This document shows, in pieces, positions 9,424 to 18,150 of a stretch of DNA of 64,000 nt. The notes beneath the pieces are model-generated. The model was given only the letters and a program-made list of their open reading frames with translations. It ran no database searches and was not told the origin of the DNA. Positions within the stretch are counted from its first letter, which is position 1. Each line of letters begins with the position of its first letter. Location: NCBI GenBank assembly GCA_017381935.1, contig JAFOBG010000063.1:40710-104709 (forward strand). Reading direction: 5' to 3'. The position numbers and the translations under genes were made by a program. The stretch is from Alistipes sp. (GTDB lineage Bacteria; Bacteroidota; Bacteroidia; Bacteroidales; Rikenellaceae).

Positions 9424-9536
9424 GATTTTATGCGGAAATTTCTTCCGCTACTCTAAACTCCAACAAAGGGCAGTACTTTCTGGTACAGCCCTTTGTTGTT
9501 TTTTAGAGCGAGCGTTGAAATTTCTCGCCTAAATCA
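9424..9536. repeat. Palindromic intergenic element A, copy 1 (with terminator hairpin)
   Basis: The core is a perfect 11-bp stem (CAACAAAGGGC at 9461-9471, GCCCTTTGTTG at 9488-9498) capped by AGTAC-TTTCTG-GTACA and followed by six T, so it should terminate the mmd operon. Outside this, GCGGAA…TTCCGC forms a small hairpin, and the outer flanks (GATTTTATGCGGAAATTTC and GAAATTTCTCGCCTAAATC) are imperfectly complementary. The whole ~110 bp is therefore a nested palindrome. Two related copies occur at 40815 and 47604. Confidence 0.6.
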
Positions 9537-9763
9537 ATTGAGTACGTTGCACTATTTGAGGTAATACCACCACTGCTTTTTTGAAGAGGGTAGTTCAGAT
9601 TAGCTGTTATAGTAGCCGGCCACAGTGCTATTTAGCCTGTTCATGACCAAAAAAATACAGTTCGTGGCAAAATGAATAATTAGACTATTTAATCTCCATT
9701 TTTTATTTGTATATTTGTTACAGATAAGAATTGTAACTATAAAATATTAAAATATAGATTATT
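9537..9763. other. Intergenic spacer upstream of malQ
   Basis: After the palindrome the spacer shows no ORF or RNA I can recognise. Near its end TATATTTG (9710-9717) is a perfect -7 box, giving a leader of roughly 40 bases before the amylomaltase start at 9764. Confidence 0.5.
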
Positions 9764-12211
9764 ATGAATATTACAGTTAACCTTGATTACCGTACAGCAT
9801 GGGGTGAGCGACTTGTGCTTGTTTTGGCTGATGGTAAGAGAGTAGAGATGAGTTATTCGGGCTCAAAGTGGGTAGCCATGTTTAGCCTGCCTAAGAGTGC
9901 TAAGACTCTCAACTACTCTTTTGAGCTTCTTGATAGCGCAGGTAATACTATCCGTACAGAGTGGGGTAGTGGTCATAACTACGCTATTAATGCAGCTGCG
10001 AAGTATCTTATAGTTGATGATTGTTGGTCTGATCGTCCTTATAATAGGGCGTTCTATACTTCAATGTTTACAGATACAGTTTTTGCTCATGAGACTGAGA
10101 AGTGTGGAGAGATTGCCAATTTAGGAGTTAGACTTGAGGTTGAGGCTCCAACACTTCGTCGTGGCGAGGCGCTTGCTGTAGTTGGCTCTACAACACAGTT
10201 GGGAGAGTGGAATGATACAAAAACACGCTTGATGCGACATGTTGGCGATGCTCATTGGTCTATAGAACTTGAAATAGCAGAGAGCTCTGCTGAGTATAAG
10301 TTTGTTGTTGTAGATAGCAATACAGGTGCTGTTATTCGTTGGGAAGAGGGTGCAAATCGTCAGATGCCTTACTTCGGTGTTCAGGATGCTGCATATATAA
10401 TAAGAGGTATGCGTTTGCGTGATACAGCGACATGGAGAGGTGCAGGCGTTGCTATTCCAATGTTCTCACTTCGTAGTGAGAAGAGTTTTGGTGTGGGTGA
10501 TTTTAGTGATTTGAAACTGCTTGCAGATTGGTGTGTACGTACAGGTCAGAATATTATCCAGATTTTGCCTATTAATGATACCACAATGACATGCACTTGG
10601 AAGGATTCATATCCATACAATGCAAACTCTACAATTGCGCTACATCCACTCTATATCAATCTTGAAGCAGCTGGAAAATTGAAGAAGAAGGCTGATAGAG
10701 AGCGTTTTGCTGCATTAGGAGCAGAACTTAATGCTCTACCTCAGGTAGATTATGAGCGTGCTCTAAATGGCAAATTTGACTATCTGAGAATACTCTTTGC
10801 AGAGAGTGGAGCAAAGACTCTTGCAAGTAAGGAGTATAAGAAGTTTTTAGATGCAAATGATGGGTGGTTGACTCCATATGCTGTATATTCTGCATTGAGA
10901 GATAAGTATAAGACTGCAGATTTTAATAAGTGGGGAAAGTATGCTCTCTATAGTGCAAGTGAGTGTGAAAAGTTCGCTGCAAAGAATGCAGAGGCCGTTG
11001 ATTTCTATCGCTTCATTCAGTTCCATTTGGATCGTCAGCTTCATGCGGCTATCGAGTATGGCCACTCTGTAGGTGTCGCTCTTAAGGGTGATATTCCAAT
11101 TGGAGTTAGCCGTATTAGTGTAGATGCTTGGGTATCTCCAGAACTATTTGTTATGAAGTCTTCAGCGGGTGCTCCACCTGATGATTTCTCTGTAACCGGT
11201 CAGAATTGGGGATTTCCTATCTACAATTGGGAGGAGATGGCAAAGGATGGCTACGCTTGGTGGAAGACCCGTTTCCGCAAGATGGCTGAGTACTTTGATG
11301 CATACCGTATTGATCATATTCTTGGTTTCTTTAGAATCTGGGAGGTGCCATTGGATGCTGTAAATGCATTGTTGGGCGAGTTTAATCCATCTATGCCTTA
11401 TACAGCAGACGAAATTCGTTGGAAGGGATTCGATTTTAATGTAGAGCGTGATGTTGCTAAGGATTATAGATCAGATAATGTACTTTGGTTAGAGTATCGC
11501 CATAATCCTGGCCACTACTATCCACGTATTACTCCATTTGATACTCAGAGTTTTGCATGTCTTAGCGAAGGACAAAAACACGCTTTTGCTGAGATACACA
11601 ATGAGTTCTACTATCGTCGTCATAATGATTTCTGGAAGGGTATTGCAGAGTCTCGCCTATCAATGCTTGTAGAGACTACACGTATGCTTACTTGTGGTGA
11701 GGATCTGGGTATGATTCCGGATTGTGTACCTGAGGTTATGAACAATCAGCAGATTCTCTCTCTTGAGATAGAGCGTATGCCAAAGGATACAGGTGTAGAG
11801 TTTGGTAGTGTTATGAACTATCCATATAGAGCAGTCTGCACAACTTCAACACACGATATGAATCCTGTTCGTGCATGGTGGAGAGAGAATCGTGAGACTA
11901 CTCAGCACTATTACAACAATGTTATGCAGTGGTGGGGAGAGGCTCCGTCTGACGCCACACCGGAGATATGTCGTGAGATTATCAATCGCCACCTTGCATC
12001 TCCTGCAATGCTAACTATTCTGCCTCTTCAGGATTGGATGTCTATAGATGGAAATATCCGTTTTGCAGATCCGGATGCTGAGCGAATAAATGTTCCTGCA
12101 AATCCAACTCACTATTGGCGTTATCGTATGCATATAACCCTTGAGCAATTGCTTGCAGCAGAGGAGTTTAATTGTCAGGTTGAGTTCCTTGTAAAGGCTA
12201 ATTATAGATAG
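9764..12211 (+). CDS. malQ: 4-alpha-glucanotransferase (amylomaltase, GH77) with N-terminal starch-binding domains
   Basis: 815 aa. Transfers alpha-1,4-glucan chains, used in glycogen/maltodextrin metabolism. Residues 1-~100 form a beta-rich carbohydrate-binding-like domain. Residues ~120-220 resemble CBM20 (EALAVVGSTTQLGEWN with the conserved GEW). The GH77 barrel starts near 225 (GVAIPMFSLRSEKSFGVGDF). Catalytic residues are visible: nucleophile Asp in YRIDHILGFFRIWEVP, acid/base Glu in CGEDLGMIPD, and the transition-state Asp in TSTHDMNP. No signal peptide, so cytoplasmic. It is monocistronic with its own promoter and terminator. Eukaryote/Bacteroidetes-type MalQ (DPE2-like) has the same layout. 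Confidence 0.95.
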   Translation: MNITVNLDYRTAWGERLVLVLADGKRVEMSYSGSKWVAMFSLPKSAKTLNYSFELLDSAGNTIRTEWGSGHNYAINAAAKYLIVDDCWSDRPYNRAFYTSMFTDTVFAHETEKCGEIANLGVRLEVEAPTLRRGEALAVVGSTTQLGEWNDTKTRLMRHVGDAHWSIELEIAESSAEYKFVVVDSNTGAVIRWEEGANRQMPYFGVQDAAYIIRGMRLRDTATWRGAGVAIPMFSLRSEKSFGVGDFSDLKLLADWCVRTGQNIIQILPINDTTMTCTWKDSYPYNANSTIALHPLYINLEAAGKLKKKADRERFAALGAELNALPQVDYERALNGKFDYLRILFAESGAKTLASKEYKKFLDANDGWLTPYAVYSALRDKYKTADFNKWGKYALYSASECEKFAAKNAEAVDFYRFIQFHLDRQLHAAIEYGHSVGVALKGDIPIGVSRISVDAWVSPELFVMKSSAGAPPDDFSVTGQNWGFPIYNWEEMAKDGYAWWKTRFRKMAEYFDAYRIDHILGFFRIWEVPLDAVNALLGEFNPSMPYTADEIRWKGFDFNVERDVAKDYRSDNVLWLEYRHNPGHYYPRITPFDTQSFACLSEGQKHAFAEIHNEFYYRRHNDFWKGIAESRLSMLVETTRMLTCGEDLGMIPDCVPEVMNNQQILSLEIERMPKDTGVEFGSVMNYPYRAVCTTSTHDMNPVRAWWRENRETTQHYYNNVMQWWGEAPSDATPEICREIINRHLASPAMLTILPLQDWMSIDGNIRFADPDAERINVPANPTHYWRYRMHITLEQLLAAEEFNCQVEFLVKANYR

Positions 12212-12215
12212 ACTA

Positions 12216-12250
12216 TTAAAGCCTGCAGAGATATTTCTGCAGGCTTTAAT
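12216..12250 (+). terminator. malQ terminator hairpin
   Basis: A long stem TTAAAGCCTGCAGA / TCTGCAGGCTTTAA with a short AT loop lies five bases after the malQ stop. There is no strong T tract on the plus side. Confidence 0.6.
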
Positions 12251-12259
12251 TGATAGTAA

Positions 12260-12285
12260 AAGAGCATGCTTAGCATGCTCTTTCT
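12260..12285. terminator. Second hairpin between convergent malQ and acyl-CoA ligase
   Basis: AAAGAGCATGC / GCATGCTCTTT with a 3-base loop, directly before the acyl-CoA ligase stop at 12287. It probably terminates the minus-strand gene or acts bidirectionally. Confidence 0.6.
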
Positions 12286-12286
12286 A

Positions 12287-13924
12287 TTATTTATACATAA
12301 ATCTCTTGATTGAGTTCTTTGGTGTACGCTCGAAATCGTCATCAAGAATATCAATATCAGATACTTGTGCATATGCAGGCAGTTTCTGATTAAGCAAAAT
12401 CAGATTAGCTTTCATAATGCTCTCAAGCTGCGACTTTGATAGAGGGTTGCTATCATCATTATCTGTTGCAACAATAGCTACGATTCTATTCTTTCTGTTG
12501 ATAATAATAGACTCGCGAACATGTGGCATAGCGTTCAGCAACTCCTCAATCTCCTCAGGATAGATATTCTGACCATTTGCAGTAAGAATCATATTCTTTG
12601 AGCGGCCCTTGATATAGATGTTTCCATACTTGTCAATTATTCCAAGGTCGCCAGTCTTCATATATCCGTCGTCGGTAAATGTAGCAGCTGTTACATCCGG
12701 CTGTTTGTAGTAACCGAGCATTACATTGTCGCCGCAAACCTGAATCTCACCAACTACATTTTGTGGGTCAGGAGAGTCAATTCTTACCTCCATACCATCT
12801 ACCGGCTTACCGCAAGAGCGAATAGCGAAGTCATACCAATCCTCATAACCGATAAGTGGGCCACACTCTGTCATACCATAACCTACGGTATATGGGAGTT
12901 TAATCTGTTTTAGTAACACCTCGATAGGACCACTGATAGCAGCACCACCAATGATGATGTGCTTCATATTGCCACCAAATGAACTGAGAATCTTTTTACG
13001 TACAGATTTGTAAATGATATTGCTTAGTCCTGGAATCTTAAGAGAGAACTTAAGCATAGGCTTCTCAAGAGTTGGGATAACCTTATTGCGTATAATCTTT
13101 TCAAGAACCAATGGTACTGTAATGAGCATATATGGACGTACATCCTTAAAAGCCTGCATGAGCAGGGTAGGGGTTGGCATCTTTCCTAAGAAATAGATAG
13201 TTGCTCCGGAGCAGATAGGATAGATAAACTCAAAAGCAAGTCCATACAAGTGAGCCAATGGCAACATTGATACAATATTAGAACCAAGAGGCATCTTGAT
13301 ACGGGTTACTCCAAAGGTAATATTAGAAGAAATGTTGTTGTTAGAGAGCATAATACCCTTTGGAGAGGATGTTGTTCCTGAGGTATAGCTGATAGTATTA
13401 AGATCATCAGGTTCACCTACTTCATAATGAACAAACTTACGTTTCATACCCTGTGGATACTTTGCACGGAAGAGTTGCTGCAGGTTTGGCATAACCTCTT
13501 TTAATACATCTTCCTTTGACCAAAGTTCTGTGAAATCCTCAATACAGATTACACCCTTTAGTTGTGGCATGTGCTCAGGAGACATTGATGACCACATCTT
13601 ACGCTCTGTAAATAGAATAACACTATCAGAGTGATCAACAAGTTTTTGTAGGTTCTCAGCTGAAAAACCATTCAAAATAGGAACTGCTACTGCGCGATAC
13701 GCAATAATTGCGAGATAGGAGATTCCCCAGCGAGCAGTGTTATTTGCACTAATGGCAATTTTATCACCCACCTTTACTCCCAACTTCTCAAATACAATAT
13801 GCAGTTTAGCAATATGTGTTGCTACATCTGCATAGTAGAAAGTCTCGCCTTTATAGTCACATACGGCAGGCTTATGCCAATTGTTCTGTGCCGCTTCGGC
13901 AAATCTTTCAATAAAATGCTTCAT
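12287..13924 (-). CDS. AMP-dependent long-chain acyl-CoA synthetase
   Basis: 545 aa, ANL superfamily. Activates a carboxylic acid to acyl-AMP and then acyl-CoA. The phosphate-binding P-loop is YTSGTTSSPKGIMLS; the A5-type motif is GYGMTECGPL; the A7 hinge region is YMKTGDLGIID; and KGRSKNMILTANGQNIYPEE carries the hinge and start of the C-terminal lid. The catalytic lysine at the end is in TPKNSIKRFMYK. The length is at the short end of the bacterial FadD15-like group. It is single-gene on the minus strand, upstream of a palindromic spacer. Substrate length cannot be read from sequence. Confidence 0.9.
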   Translation of the reverse strand: MKHFIERFAEAAQNNWHKPAVCDYKGETFYYADVATHIAKLHIVFEKLGVKVGDKIAISANNTARWGISYLAIIAYRAVAVPILNGFSAENLQKLVDHSDSVILFTERKMWSSMSPEHMPQLKGVICIEDFTELWSKEDVLKEVMPNLQQLFRAKYPQGMKRKFVHYEVGEPDDLNTISYTSGTTSSPKGIMLSNNNISSNITFGVTRIKMPLGSNIVSMLPLAHLYGLAFEFIYPICSGATIYFLGKMPTPTLLMQAFKDVRPYMLITVPLVLEKIIRNKVIPTLEKPMLKFSLKIPGLSNIIYKSVRKKILSSFGGNMKHIIIGGAAISGPIEVLLKQIKLPYTVGYGMTECGPLIGYEDWYDFAIRSCGKPVDGMEVRIDSPDPQNVVGEIQVCGDNVMLGYYKQPDVTAATFTDDGYMKTGDLGIIDKYGNIYIKGRSKNMILTANGQNIYPEEIEELLNAMPHVRESIIINRKNRIVAIVATDNDDSNPLSKSQLESIMKANLILLNQKLPAYAQVSDIDILDDDFERTPKNSIKRFMYK

Positions 13925-13943
13925 ACACTTGGTGGTTTCTTTG

Positions 13944-14104
13944 GATGTTGTATTAACTCTGTTTATCTCGTTCTTTTTTGCGATTTTGTACCTCTTTGGA
14001 ACTTTTCTCTTCGTTACATAGATCTACTATGCTCCTCGTCGTAAAGTTCCAAATATCCACAAACTCACAAAAAATTACTTCGTAAACAGAGTTAACACAA
14101 CATC
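13944..14104. repeat. Large near-palindrome (element B, copy 1)
   Basis: Terminal arms GATGTTGTATTAACTCTGTT… (13944-13965) and TAAACAGAGTTAACACAACA… (14083-14104) match over 22 bp with one mismatch. Pairing continues inward imperfectly to TTGGAACTTT / AAAGTTCCAA and an inner CATAG-atcta-CTATG hairpin. The whole 161 bp can fold into one long cruciform or RNA rod. It holds no ORF and resembles a non-autonomous palindromic repeat or MITE. Confidence 0.65.
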
Positions 14105-14131
14105 TTGTTGTATTTGTTGTAAGTTCGCACC

Positions 14132-14187
14132 TTGGAACTTCACTTTAGTTACATAGATTCACTATGCTCCTCGTCGTAAAGTTCAAA
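14132..14187. repeat. Element B, copy 2 (core only)
   Basis: This repeats the core of copy 1 (13996-14052): TTGGAACTT, then GTTACATAGAT, two variable bases and ACTATGCTCCTCGTCGTAAA, then GTTC. The outer arms of copy 1 are not present, and flanks are only weakly self-complementary. Together the two copies fill most of the 330-bp gap between the acyl-CoA ligase and LytTR genes. Confidence 0.65.
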
Positions 14188-14253
14188 CAATACAAAATAT
14201 CAAACAAAGAACCCAATAAATAGCATTAATCCAACCTCCGGATTAATAAATTG

Positions 14254-15144
14254 TTATTTCATTAACCATTCGGTTATATTGTTTATATATGTCTTAGAGA
14301 TTGGTACATCAAACACACCTTCAATACCAAACTCAATAAATACACCATCTTTATCTCGTCTTAGGACTTTAATTCTATCCATGTTAATCATATACGAGCG
14401 ATGGCAACGTTGGATACTACATTCTGATAGTAGTTCGGCAACACGTTTCATTGTGTTACGAATCATACTCTTTTTAACCTGCCCATTATTTATATACCAC
14501 ACGCATACATAGTTGTCAGCAGACTCTATCATAATTAAATCTTCACGTTTTACAGAGAGCCTCATCTCATTATGGTCGTCATAGATGAGAATATATGCTT
14601 TCTGTAGAGCAGACTGCTCATTGGCAATACTTTCACGTAATGATTTTAACTGTTGAGCCTTGTCTAAGATGATAATATAGAGCCAGCAGAAAAAGTAAGG
14701 AATAAAAAGTATGCAGGTAGTTCTTCCCAGAACCTTGGCGAATAGTTTGAAGAAACTTGTATAATCCGGATGAAATAGGGCTGAGGACCAAATAGTGATA
14801 CCTAAAGCTACAATTACAAATTCAACACCACACCAGATTAGAAATCCTCGATATGTTAATTTAGTACGTACAGTTCTTACCAGAATAATACGTGAACTGA
14901 ATACCATTATAGCACCAAGAAATACGACTGATGCTAAGGCTAAGAAGAATGCATCCTCAGTTGAGTCAATTATGTGTGAAAGGTTCTGGGTTATTAGAAA
15001 ATCGAGAGACTCATATATATTAAAAGGTCGGAAGATGGTAATAAATACAACAGCTATAATTGCCATTATGATAACAATTACAGCTTGTCGAGAGTATGTA
15101 AAGATCGACTTAGGTATAAGTTGATCTAACAGTTGTTTATTCAT
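14254..15144 (-). CDS. Membrane-bound LytTR-family transcriptional regulator
   Basis: 296 aa from ATG 15144, which overlaps the preceding stop as ATGAATAA; a longer frame from 15249 would run back through the upstream gene and is less likely. Four membrane helices occupy residues ~15-165 (for example VIVIIMAIIAVVFITIF and TTCILFIPYFFCWLYIIIL). A LytTR DNA-binding domain follows in the last ~95 residues (IMIESADNYVCVWYI, SMIRNTMKRVAELL, CHRSYMINMDRIKVLRRD). There is no receiver or kinase domain, so it is a one-component membrane-tethered regulator. Last gene of a five-gene operon. Confidence 0.88.
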   Translation of the reverse strand: MNKQLLDQLIPKSIFTYSRQAVIVIIMAIIAVVFITIFRPFNIYESLDFLITQNLSHIIDSTEDAFFLALASVVFLGAIMVFSSRIILVRTVRTKLTYRGFLIWCGVEFVIVALGITIWSSALFHPDYTSFFKLFAKVLGRTTCILFIPYFFCWLYIIILDKAQQLKSLRESIANEQSALQKAYILIYDDHNEMRLSVKREDLIMIESADNYVCVWYINNGQVKKSMIRNTMKRVAELLSECSIQRCHRSYMINMDRIKVLRRDKDGVFIEFGIEGVFDVPISKTYINNITEWLMK

Positions 15145-15652
15145 CTTGTTCGGGTTTTTGCGACATGTATCCCAACACTCTTTCCACCAACTCATCTTCA
15201 TTGTCGCAGGAAATATAATATTTATCTTCGTAAATATCTGTAATCTCAATAAAATTACTCCACTTAGAGGTGTATAACTTTACAAACTCCATATGTTTGA
15301 GATTTAAATAACAGCCATAGTATCCGAAGAATCCTGCTCCGGCAAAGATAGGAATAAAATATTTTAATTCCTTATTTTCTACTACACGAATAGATGATAT
15401 TTCACTATAACTGATATATGTATAGTCTGATATGCAGCAAATATCTATACCTTCCTCACCGACTATGATTTTACGAGGAATAGAGAGAGCCATTAGGGCG
15501 ATTACAGCAACTACAATAGTGATAAACCAGGCCAAAATATAGCCTCCATCTACATATAAAAATAGAGCCGCTGCAATTGCAACAAAGCAGAGGAAGTGTA
15601 TCAGTGTGCGGTACTGAGTCTTGTAGTCTATAGTATATTTGTACTCAAACAT
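15137..15652 (-). CDS. Membrane protein with PH-like domain, unknown function
   Basis: 171 aa. Two adjacent membrane helices at about residues 18-60 (TLIHFLCFVAIAAALFLYV, AWFITIVVAVIALMAL) are followed by a beta-rich segment with PRKIIVGEEGIDI, SYSEISSIRVV and FVKLYTSKWSNFIEI. This pattern is like bacterial PH-domain membrane proteins. It lies six bases after ispD and overlaps the LytTR gene by 8 bp. The coupling suggests it may be the sensory or membrane partner of that regulator (inference). Confidence 0.55.
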   Translation of the reverse strand: MFEYKYTIDYKTQYRTLIHFLCFVAIAAALFLYVDGGYILAWFITIVVAVIALMALSIPRKIIVGEEGIDICCISDYTYISYSEISSIRVVENKELKYFIPIFAGAGFFGYYGCYLNLKHMEFVKLYTSKWSNFIEITDIYEDKYYISCDNEDELVERVLGYMSQKPEQDE

Positions 15653-15657
15653 AGGCT

Positions 15658-16356
15658 CTATTTACAACTCTCTTTTATATACAAGGCAATCGCCTCTCCG
15701 ATAATCATATCGTCAGGCGTTGTAATCTTAATATTTGTCTTCTCTCCCTCACAGAGGGATACTTTATGGCGTGTTGTAGTCTCTACAACAGAGGCATCGT
15801 CAGTAAAACGAGGATCAAATGTAGTGTTGTATGCTGCACGAATAAGTGAGGCCTCAAAAATCTGAGGCGTTTGCACAACTTTTAACTTCGTTCTATCAAC
15901 AATAGAACTCTGTCTATTGTTATCAACTGCTCTAAATGAATCTGCAGGTGAAATTACAGGTATGGCAGAACCATTATCTAAAGCACACTGAACAGTGTTG
16001 AGGATCATCGCTTTTGAAGCGAATGGTCGCACTCCATCTTGTACTGCAATTAAATCTACATACTCACTAATAGCTTCTATTCCGTTCTTGACAGAGTGGA
16101 AACGCTCTTTACCGCCTTCAACAATCTTATGACGGGCTACTTTAAAGCGTGCTGAGTAGTTCTTCCAGAACTCTATCTGTGAAGCAGGTAGTACTACAAC
16201 TATTTTTGCAGTAGGAAGTGCTGATGCAAAGTTATTTATAGTACGAACAAGTATTGGCTCACCCCCGATAAGAGCAAACTGCTTTGGCATACTGCCACCC
16301 ATGCGGTTACCACTACCACCGGCAACTATTACAACTCCTATTGCTCTTTGTTCCAT
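15658..16356 (-). CDS. ispD: 2-C-methyl-D-erythritol 4-phosphate cytidylyltransferase
   Basis: 232 aa. Third step of the MEP isoprenoid pathway: CTP + MEP to CDP-ME. The nucleotide-binding N-terminus VIVAGGSGNRMGGSMPKQF has the conserved Arg and Lys. The central VQDGVRPF and C-terminal VQTPQIFEASLI and FTDDASVVE match the family, as does ITTPDDMIIGEA near the end. The length is standard. The start overlaps the end of the upstream PPOX-like gene by 19 bp. Confidence 0.95.
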   Translation of the reverse strand: MEQRAIGVVIVAGGSGNRMGGSMPKQFALIGGEPILVRTINNFASALPTAKIVVVLPASQIEFWKNYSARFKVARHKIVEGGKERFHSVKNGIEAISEYVDLIAVQDGVRPFASKAMILNTVQCALDNGSAIPVISPADSFRAVDNNRQSSIVDRTKLKVVQTPQIFEASLIRAAYNTTFDPRFTDDASVVETTTRHKVSLCEGEKTNIKITTPDDMIIGEAIALYIKESCK

Positions 16357-16757
16357 ATTAGTTTCTTTCCAAAACCGAGCGTATTGTCGGTAAGTTTCAT
16401 GAAATAAGGCTCAACTACCCAAATGTTTAGAGGCGCTGCGACAGCATAAGGGAAACGTTTGATATAAACGCTTTTTGCGTTTTTATCTCCTCTACGTATT
16501 GTACCACATATTTGGATGCCTTGTATTTTGCCAACTATTCTTGTCTCAAGATTAATTGCCACAGCAACATTACTATTTGCCATCATATGTTGCGCATGGA
16601 GTGTATTGTCATCAGATGTAAAGATTATCAGATTTCTACTCTTATCATATGCATAAAAGCATGCAGCACAATAAGGTTGTGCATTGTGGCCTACAGTAGC
16701 TAAAGTAAGCACATGATGACGAGTAATAAAATCTGTTATCTTCTTCTCTGGCAACAT
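16338..16757 (-). CDS. Pyridoxamine 5'-phosphate oxidase-like flavoprotein (YhbP/UPF0306-like)
   Basis: 139 aa with a split-barrel FMN-binding fold: HHVLTLATVGHNAQPYCAACFY is the typical first strands, followed by LIIFTSDDNTLHAQHMMANS and VAVAINLETR. No PdxH-specific C-terminal motif is seen, so a true PNP oxidase is unlikely. Members of this group bind flavin or heme; the substrate is unknown. It sits one base after the M23 peptidase gene in the same operon. Confidence 0.7.
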   Translation of the reverse strand: MLPEKKITDFITRHHVLTLATVGHNAQPYCAACFYAYDKSRNLIIFTSDDNTLHAQHMMANSNVAVAINLETRIVGKIQGIQICGTIRRGDKNAKSVYIKRFPYAVAAPLNIWVVEPYFMKLTDNTLGFGKKLIWNKEQ

Positions 16758-16758
16758 A

Positions 16759-18024
16759 TTATTTGATATTTACTGAATCAATAACAGTTATCTTCATAGA
16801 GTCCGGAACTTCACCCTCCAACTCTGCAATTACACGCTCTTTTACCCACTCGAACTTCTCACGGTTCTCCTTTTTAATCGGTTCAGATGGCTTTTGCGGA
16901 ACCTTTAGAGGGTTGATAGGTTGTCCATTTTTCCAAAGACGGAAGTCAAGATGTGGGCCTGTAGAACGACCTGTACTGCCGACATAACCAATAACTTGGC
17001 CTTGTGATACTCTCTTGCCTACAGCTATACCTTTTGCATATCCTTTTAGGTGTAGGTATCCAGATTGTAATTTGCCTGGATGCTTGATATAGATTGTATT
17101 TCCTCCGGCACCTTTCCATCCTTTGAAGGTAACCGTTCCATCTGCAACTGCACGTACAGGAGTGCCTGCTGGTGCTGCATAGTCTATACCGGTATGTGGC
17201 CTATACTTCTTGAGTACAGGATGATAACGTGAGTATGAAAATTTAGAGGATATGCGAGTAAACTTAAGCGGAGCCTTGAGCAACTGCTTGCGCAATGAGC
17301 CTCCATCAGCTTCCCAATATTGCACCTTGCCACCTTGAGGGAATGGAATAGCGTATATATCTTTTCCTAAATGTGTAAATTTTGCACCCCAAACTCTACC
17401 AATACCTACAGATAGTGTATCGACAAATTTCTCATCATAAACTACAGTAAAGCTGTCTCCCTGCTGGATGCCGAAAAAGTCAACGGTCCACTGATATATA
17501 TCTTCCATCTCTGCCGCTAAAGCATAAGGCATTTTCTCCTCCATGATAGTACCCCATAGAGAGCTCTCAATAGTACCGCTACTCTTTGTTCTTACAAGGG
17601 TTACAGGCTTTGAATCTTGACGTACAGCAACAGAGTCTCCTACGAAGGCAAATACAACATAGTCAACAACATTCTGTTCATAGACCAGGTAGTCTAATCT
17701 TGCAGTAGAAACACTGTCAAGTGTATCACATTTTGTGAATGTGGTATATTTGTGGCCGGCTCTAATGGTCTTAAGAGGGCAAATATCCTTAGCTAATCTG
17801 TCAAGTTCAGCAATCTTTTTGGTAGTAATACCACGACTATCTAAAATCTTACCCCAAGTATCGCCTTTGACTACCTCGAAATTTTCTACTTGGTAGCCAT
17901 CAGCATCTATTCCGTAGATGATATTTTTAGGTTTTGGTTCTTCAACCCCTCTTTGAGAGTTTGAACAAGCTTGAAAATATATGCCCAAAAATAGGACTGT
18001 GATGATAAATATAAACTTTCTCAT
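16759..18024 (-). CDS. M23-family murein endopeptidase lipoprotein
   Basis: 421 aa from ATG 18024, which begins a lipoprotein signal (FIFIITVLFLGIYFQAC, lipobox Cys at ~20). A LysM/OapA-like region (VVKGDTWGKILDSRGI) is followed by a beta-rich middle and the M23 domain with metal ligands HTGIDYAAPAGTPV (HxxxD) and HLDFRLWKNG (the HxD-type motif), plus YLHLKGYAKGI. It cuts peptide cross-links in peptidoglycan, probably at the outer-membrane inner face. The longer frame from 18060 would not give a signal peptide. First gene of the M23-PPOX-ispD-PH-LytTR operon. Confidence 0.92.
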   Translation of the reverse strand: MRKFIFIITVLFLGIYFQACSNSQRGVEEPKPKNIIYGIDADGYQVENFEVVKGDTWGKILDSRGITTKKIAELDRLAKDICPLKTIRAGHKYTTFTKCDTLDSVSTARLDYLVYEQNVVDYVVFAFVGDSVAVRQDSKPVTLVRTKSSGTIESSLWGTIMEEKMPYALAAEMEDIYQWTVDFFGIQQGDSFTVVYDEKFVDTLSVGIGRVWGAKFTHLGKDIYAIPFPQGGKVQYWEADGGSLRKQLLKAPLKFTRISSKFSYSRYHPVLKKYRPHTGIDYAAPAGTPVRAVADGTVTFKGWKGAGGNTIYIKHPGKLQSGYLHLKGYAKGIAVGKRVSQGQVIGYVGSTGRSTGPHLDFRLWKNGQPINPLKVPQKPSEPIKKENREKFEWVKERVIAELEGEVPDSMKITVIDSVNIK

Positions 18025-18030
18025 ATTTTG

Positions 18031-18038
18031 CAAAGATA
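18031..18038 (-). promoter_or_regulatory. -7 box of the M23/ispD operon
   Basis: On the minus strand TATCTTTG matches TAnnTTTG exactly, only six bases from the ATG at 18024. This predicts an almost leaderless mRNA. Confidence 0.55.
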
Positions 18039-18121
18039 ATAAAAATGGAGGGAAAAGCACAAAAAAAACATAGTTTTTTACTAAAATACTATTAAAGCTT
18101 TGCAGAATGAAATATTTTATA

Positions 18122-18129
18122 TAACTTTG
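18122..18129 (+). promoter_or_regulatory. -7 box of lpxK
   Basis: TAACTTTG matches TAnnTTTG and precedes the ATG at 18151 by 21 bases. It supports that start over the upstream in-frame one at 18100, which lies before the box. Confidence 0.55.
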
Positions 18130-18150
18130 AATGTTAAATGTATTATCACT

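Noticed and set aside
13944-14187. Possible CRISPR repeat pair
   Set aside because: Only two copies, 130 bp apart, long and palindromic, no regular spacers and no cas genes.
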